From positions 1 to 6,004 of the forward strand of contig CATWBR010000285.1 of NCBI GenBank assembly GCA_958349075.1: 6,004 nucleotides of DNA. The letters run 5' to 3'. The notes beneath the pieces were generated by a model. The model did no database searches. It was given only the letters and a program-made list of their open reading frames with translations, and was not told the origin of the DNA. Positions 4,123 through 6,004 of this stretch are shown piece by piece. This DNA comes from an uncultured Clostridium sp. Lineage in GTDB: Bacteria; Bacillota; Clostridia; Lachnospirales; Lachnospiraceae. Position 1 is the first letter of the stretch, and every line of letters begins with the position of its first letter. Both the position numbers and the translations under genes were made by a program.

Positions 4123-5634
4123 CTATTTGCTTTTTGCTTTATTCTTTACAAAAAGAGGTTTCACAAAAGGATAAATCAGCATGATGATACAGCAAATCAT
4201 GATAACTGCGGTGATCGGCTTGGTGAAAATTGCCGACATGCTTCCGTTTGTCAGTGTGTACGCGCGGCGGAAGTTGGATTCACACATCTGTCCGAGTACA
4301 AGACCGAGCACCAGGGCGGCTGAATTGTATCCCAGCTTTACAAACATATATCCGATAATTCCGGCGCCTGCCATCAGGGCAACGTCGCCCGTATTATTGT
4401 TCAGCGCATAGGCACCGATTGCAGCCATCATAATGATGACAGGACCAAGGATACTGTAGGGCACGGAAAGGATTCTGGCGAATACCTTCGCCACTGCCAT
4501 TGCTACGATTACCATGATAATATTTGTTACAAGCATGGAACCAAATACGGATGCCAGATACTCAGGCTGAGTCTTAACAAGCATAGGTCCAATCTGAACG
4601 CCTTTGATTACGAGGGCCGTCATCATGATAGCCGCGGCGTTTCCTCCCGGGATACCCAGGGAAAGCAGAGGAACCATCGAACCGCCGGTAGCCGCATTGT
4701 TGGCTGCCTCGGAGGCCACGATGCCGTCCGGAATACCGGTTCCCAGTTTTTCCGGATGTTTGGAAACCTTCTTCTCAATCGCATAGGATAAGAAGGAAGC
4801 AATAGTTGCACCGGCGCCGGGAAGGATACCTACAATCGTACCGATTACGGAAGAACGGGCCATCGTAAACTTTGTTTCCCATACTTCCCGGAAGCTTGGG
4901 AGAACCGTTTTCATCTTTCCGGATGATTTGCCCGTTGCATCTTTTTCCGTGTCAATCTTCTTTGGCTTAACCGTCTGTTTGAGAACCTCGGTCACGGCAA
5001 AAAGACCAATCATGACCGGAATCATCTCAATACCGGAAAGCAATGTGGAGTTGCCCCAGGTGAACCGTGCGATTCCAAGCATCGGATCCATTCCGACACA
5101 GGCAAGAAGCAGGCCTAAAAGTCCGGAAATTAATGTTTTCACAATATTGTCGCTGTCCAGACAGGACAGGACGGAGAGTCCGAGGAAAGATACTGCAAAC
5201 AGCTCGGACGGGCCGAACTGCAGGGCTACCGTTGCAAGCTGAGGAGATACGAGAGCCATGGCAAATGCGGCAACAAGACCGCCTACGGCAGACGCTATCA
5301 GCGAAAAACCAAGCGCTTTGCCCGCCTCTCCCCTCTGGGCCATCGGATAACCGTCAAACGTGGTGGGCGCACTGGACGGTGTTCCCGGAATACGGAACAG
5401 AATCGCCGTGATGCCGCCGCCTGTAATCGATGCACAATATACGGAAACCAGGAACGCAATCGCAATAACCGGATTCATCGCATAGGCAAATGGAAGAGCC
5501 AGGGCAACCGCCATCGATGCGCTTACGCCCGGCATCGCCCCGAATATAACACCTAAAACCGTACCTGCTACTAAAAGGAAAAATGTAGAAGGCGTAAATA
5601 CTATTTTTAAACCAGTCAGTAATAAATCAAACAT
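4123..5634 (-). CDS. tctA: Tripartite tricarboxylate transporter, large permease subunit TctA
   Basis: TctA is the large membrane subunit of TTT-family secondary transporters, which take up substrates such as citrate or other carboxylates using a periplasmic/extracytoplasmic binding protein (TctC) and a small membrane subunit (TctB). At 503 aa it is full length and strongly hydrophobic throughout. The two family repeats are both visible: FGAMPGVSASMAVALALPFA (31-50) with TGGGITAILFRIPGTPSSAP (71-90), and GILPGAGATIASFLSYAIEK (269-288) with NAATGGSMVPLLSLGIPGGN (313-332). The conserved DGYPMAQRGEAGKALG is at 94-109. A hydrophilic lysine-rich loop (222-245) separates the halves. The start at 5634 has AAGGAG 8 bases upstream. 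The gene follows tctB by 16 bases, so they are cotranscribed; tctC is expected beyond the right edge. The carried substrate cannot be read from TctA alone. Confidence 0.97.
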   Translation of the reverse strand: MFDLLLTGLKIVFTPSTFFLLVAGTVLGVIFGAMPGVSASMAVALALPFAYAMNPVIAIAFLVSVYCASITGGGITAILFRIPGTPSSAPTTFDGYPMAQRGEAGKALGFSLIASAVGGLVAAFAMALVSPQLATVALQFGPSELFAVSFLGLSVLSCLDSDNIVKTLISGLLGLLLACVGMDPMLGIARFTWGNSTLLSGIEMIPVMIGLFAVTEVLKQTVKPKKIDTEKDATGKSSGKMKTVLPSFREVWETKFTMARSSVIGTIVGILPGAGATIASFLSYAIEKKVSKHPEKLGTGIPDGIVASEAANNAATGGSMVPLLSLGIPGGNAAAIMMTALVIKGVQIGPMLVKTQPEYLASVFGSMLVTNIIMVIVAMAVAKVFARILSVPYSILGPVIIMMAAIGAYALNNNTGDVALMAGAGIIGYMFVKLGYNSAALVLGLVLGQMCESNFRRAYTLTNGSMSAIFTKPITAVIMICCIIMLIYPFVKPLFVKNKAKSK

Positions 5635-5650
5635 ACCTTACACTCCTTCC

Positions 5651-6004
5651 TTAAAATGGCAGTTTTGTTTCAAAGAACAATGCAAACTCTCGGAAAATAC
5701 CGGTACCTCTTGCGAGCATGATATCAAGCGCTCCCTGGAACAGTAAGTAGAGGACAGCCGTAATAATAAGAGCCACAATAACCAGAAACCCGATTCTCCT
5801 CTCCCCTAAAAGAACGCCGTAGGCGATCAGGAACAGGAATGAAACCGGTATAAATCCGATAATCGGCATCAGCACGGCCATAACCGCTACCAGAATCATG
5901 CCGACAAATAATTTACTTTTTAAGAATTCTCCCAGATTAAATCCGGCGGTCAGCTTTTCTCCGCGCCCATTCATTTTTTTCAAAGAATTCACTATATTCA
6001 CACT
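5651..6004 (-). CDS. tctB: Tripartite tricarboxylate transporter, small permease subunit TctB (5' end outside the window)
   Basis: This is the C-terminal part of a TctB-like small membrane subunit. The visible protein has three hydrophobic segments, near LFVGMILVAVMAVLMPIIGF (31-50 counting from the GTG at 6001), PVSFLFLIAYGVLL (52-65) and GFLVIVALIITAVLYLLFQG (71-90). It ends with an amphipathic tail, GTGIFREFALFFETKLPF. TctB proteins are usually about 140-160 aa with four membrane segments and have little sequence conservation. The identification therefore rests on this topology and on the position 16 bases upstream of tctA. The frame is open through the window edge. The in-frame GTG at 6001 has no visible ribosome-binding site, so the true start and first membrane segment most likely lie outside. 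Confidence 0.85.
   Translation of the reverse strand, partial: SVNIVNSLKKMNGRGEKLTAGFNLGEFLKSKLFVGMILVAVMAVLMPIIGFIPVSFLFLIAYGVLLGERRIGFLVIVALIITAVLYLLFQGALDIMLARGTGIFREFALFFETKLPF

Overview
The window looks like chromosomal DNA from a mid-GC Firmicute, most likely a Clostridia/Lachnospiraceae-type gut anaerobe. The reasons are the yicC-gmk pair, purine-rich Shine-Dalgarno sites, consensus sigma-A promoters, and a tripartite tricarboxylate transporter beside a short-chain CHR transporter pair. The taxonomic call is an inference. No IS element, CRISPR array, tRNA or rRNA is visible.

Layout. (1) 1-1151, minus strand: the 5' part of gmk (guanylate kinase, cut by the window edge) preceded by yicC (YicC/YloC-family endoribonuclease). 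A sigma-A promoter at 1184-1212 drives the pair, and remA, often found between these genes in Firmicutes, is missing. (2) 1213-1766: a 554-base stretch without a credible gene. About 490 bases of it (1259-1751) form a nested inverted-repeat element. It has an outer stem with an 18-bp perfect helix and an 11+6-bp helix, an inner ~30-bp interrupted stem, and several side hairpins. This is the most unusual object in the window: a candidate large structured RNA, or a dispersed palindromic element. (3) 1767-2862, minus strand: two overlapping short CHR-family (chromate transporter type) genes, a split pair that probably works as a heteromer. (4) 2863-3107: a divergent control region with a perfect TTGACA-17-TATAAT promoter for the CHR pair, an extended -10 promoter for the regulator, and several small palindromes. 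(5) 3108-4016, plus strand: a LysR-type regulator with two CxxC motifs in its effector domain. (6) 4026-4079: a long stem-loop between convergent genes. (7) 4123-6004, minus strand: tctA and the 3' part of tctB, encoding the membrane subunits of a tripartite tricarboxylate transporter that continues past the right edge.

How it fits together. The divergent arrangement suggests that the LysR protein controls the CHR pair, and perhaps itself through a palindrome over its own -10 box. The yicC-gmk unit is housekeeping (RNA turnover, GMP phosphorylation). The structured element lies between the end of the CHR operon and the yicC promoter, so it would be transcribed as a 3' extension of the CHR message unless it is expressed on its own. 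The tct operon is a separate unit that meets lysR tail to tail.
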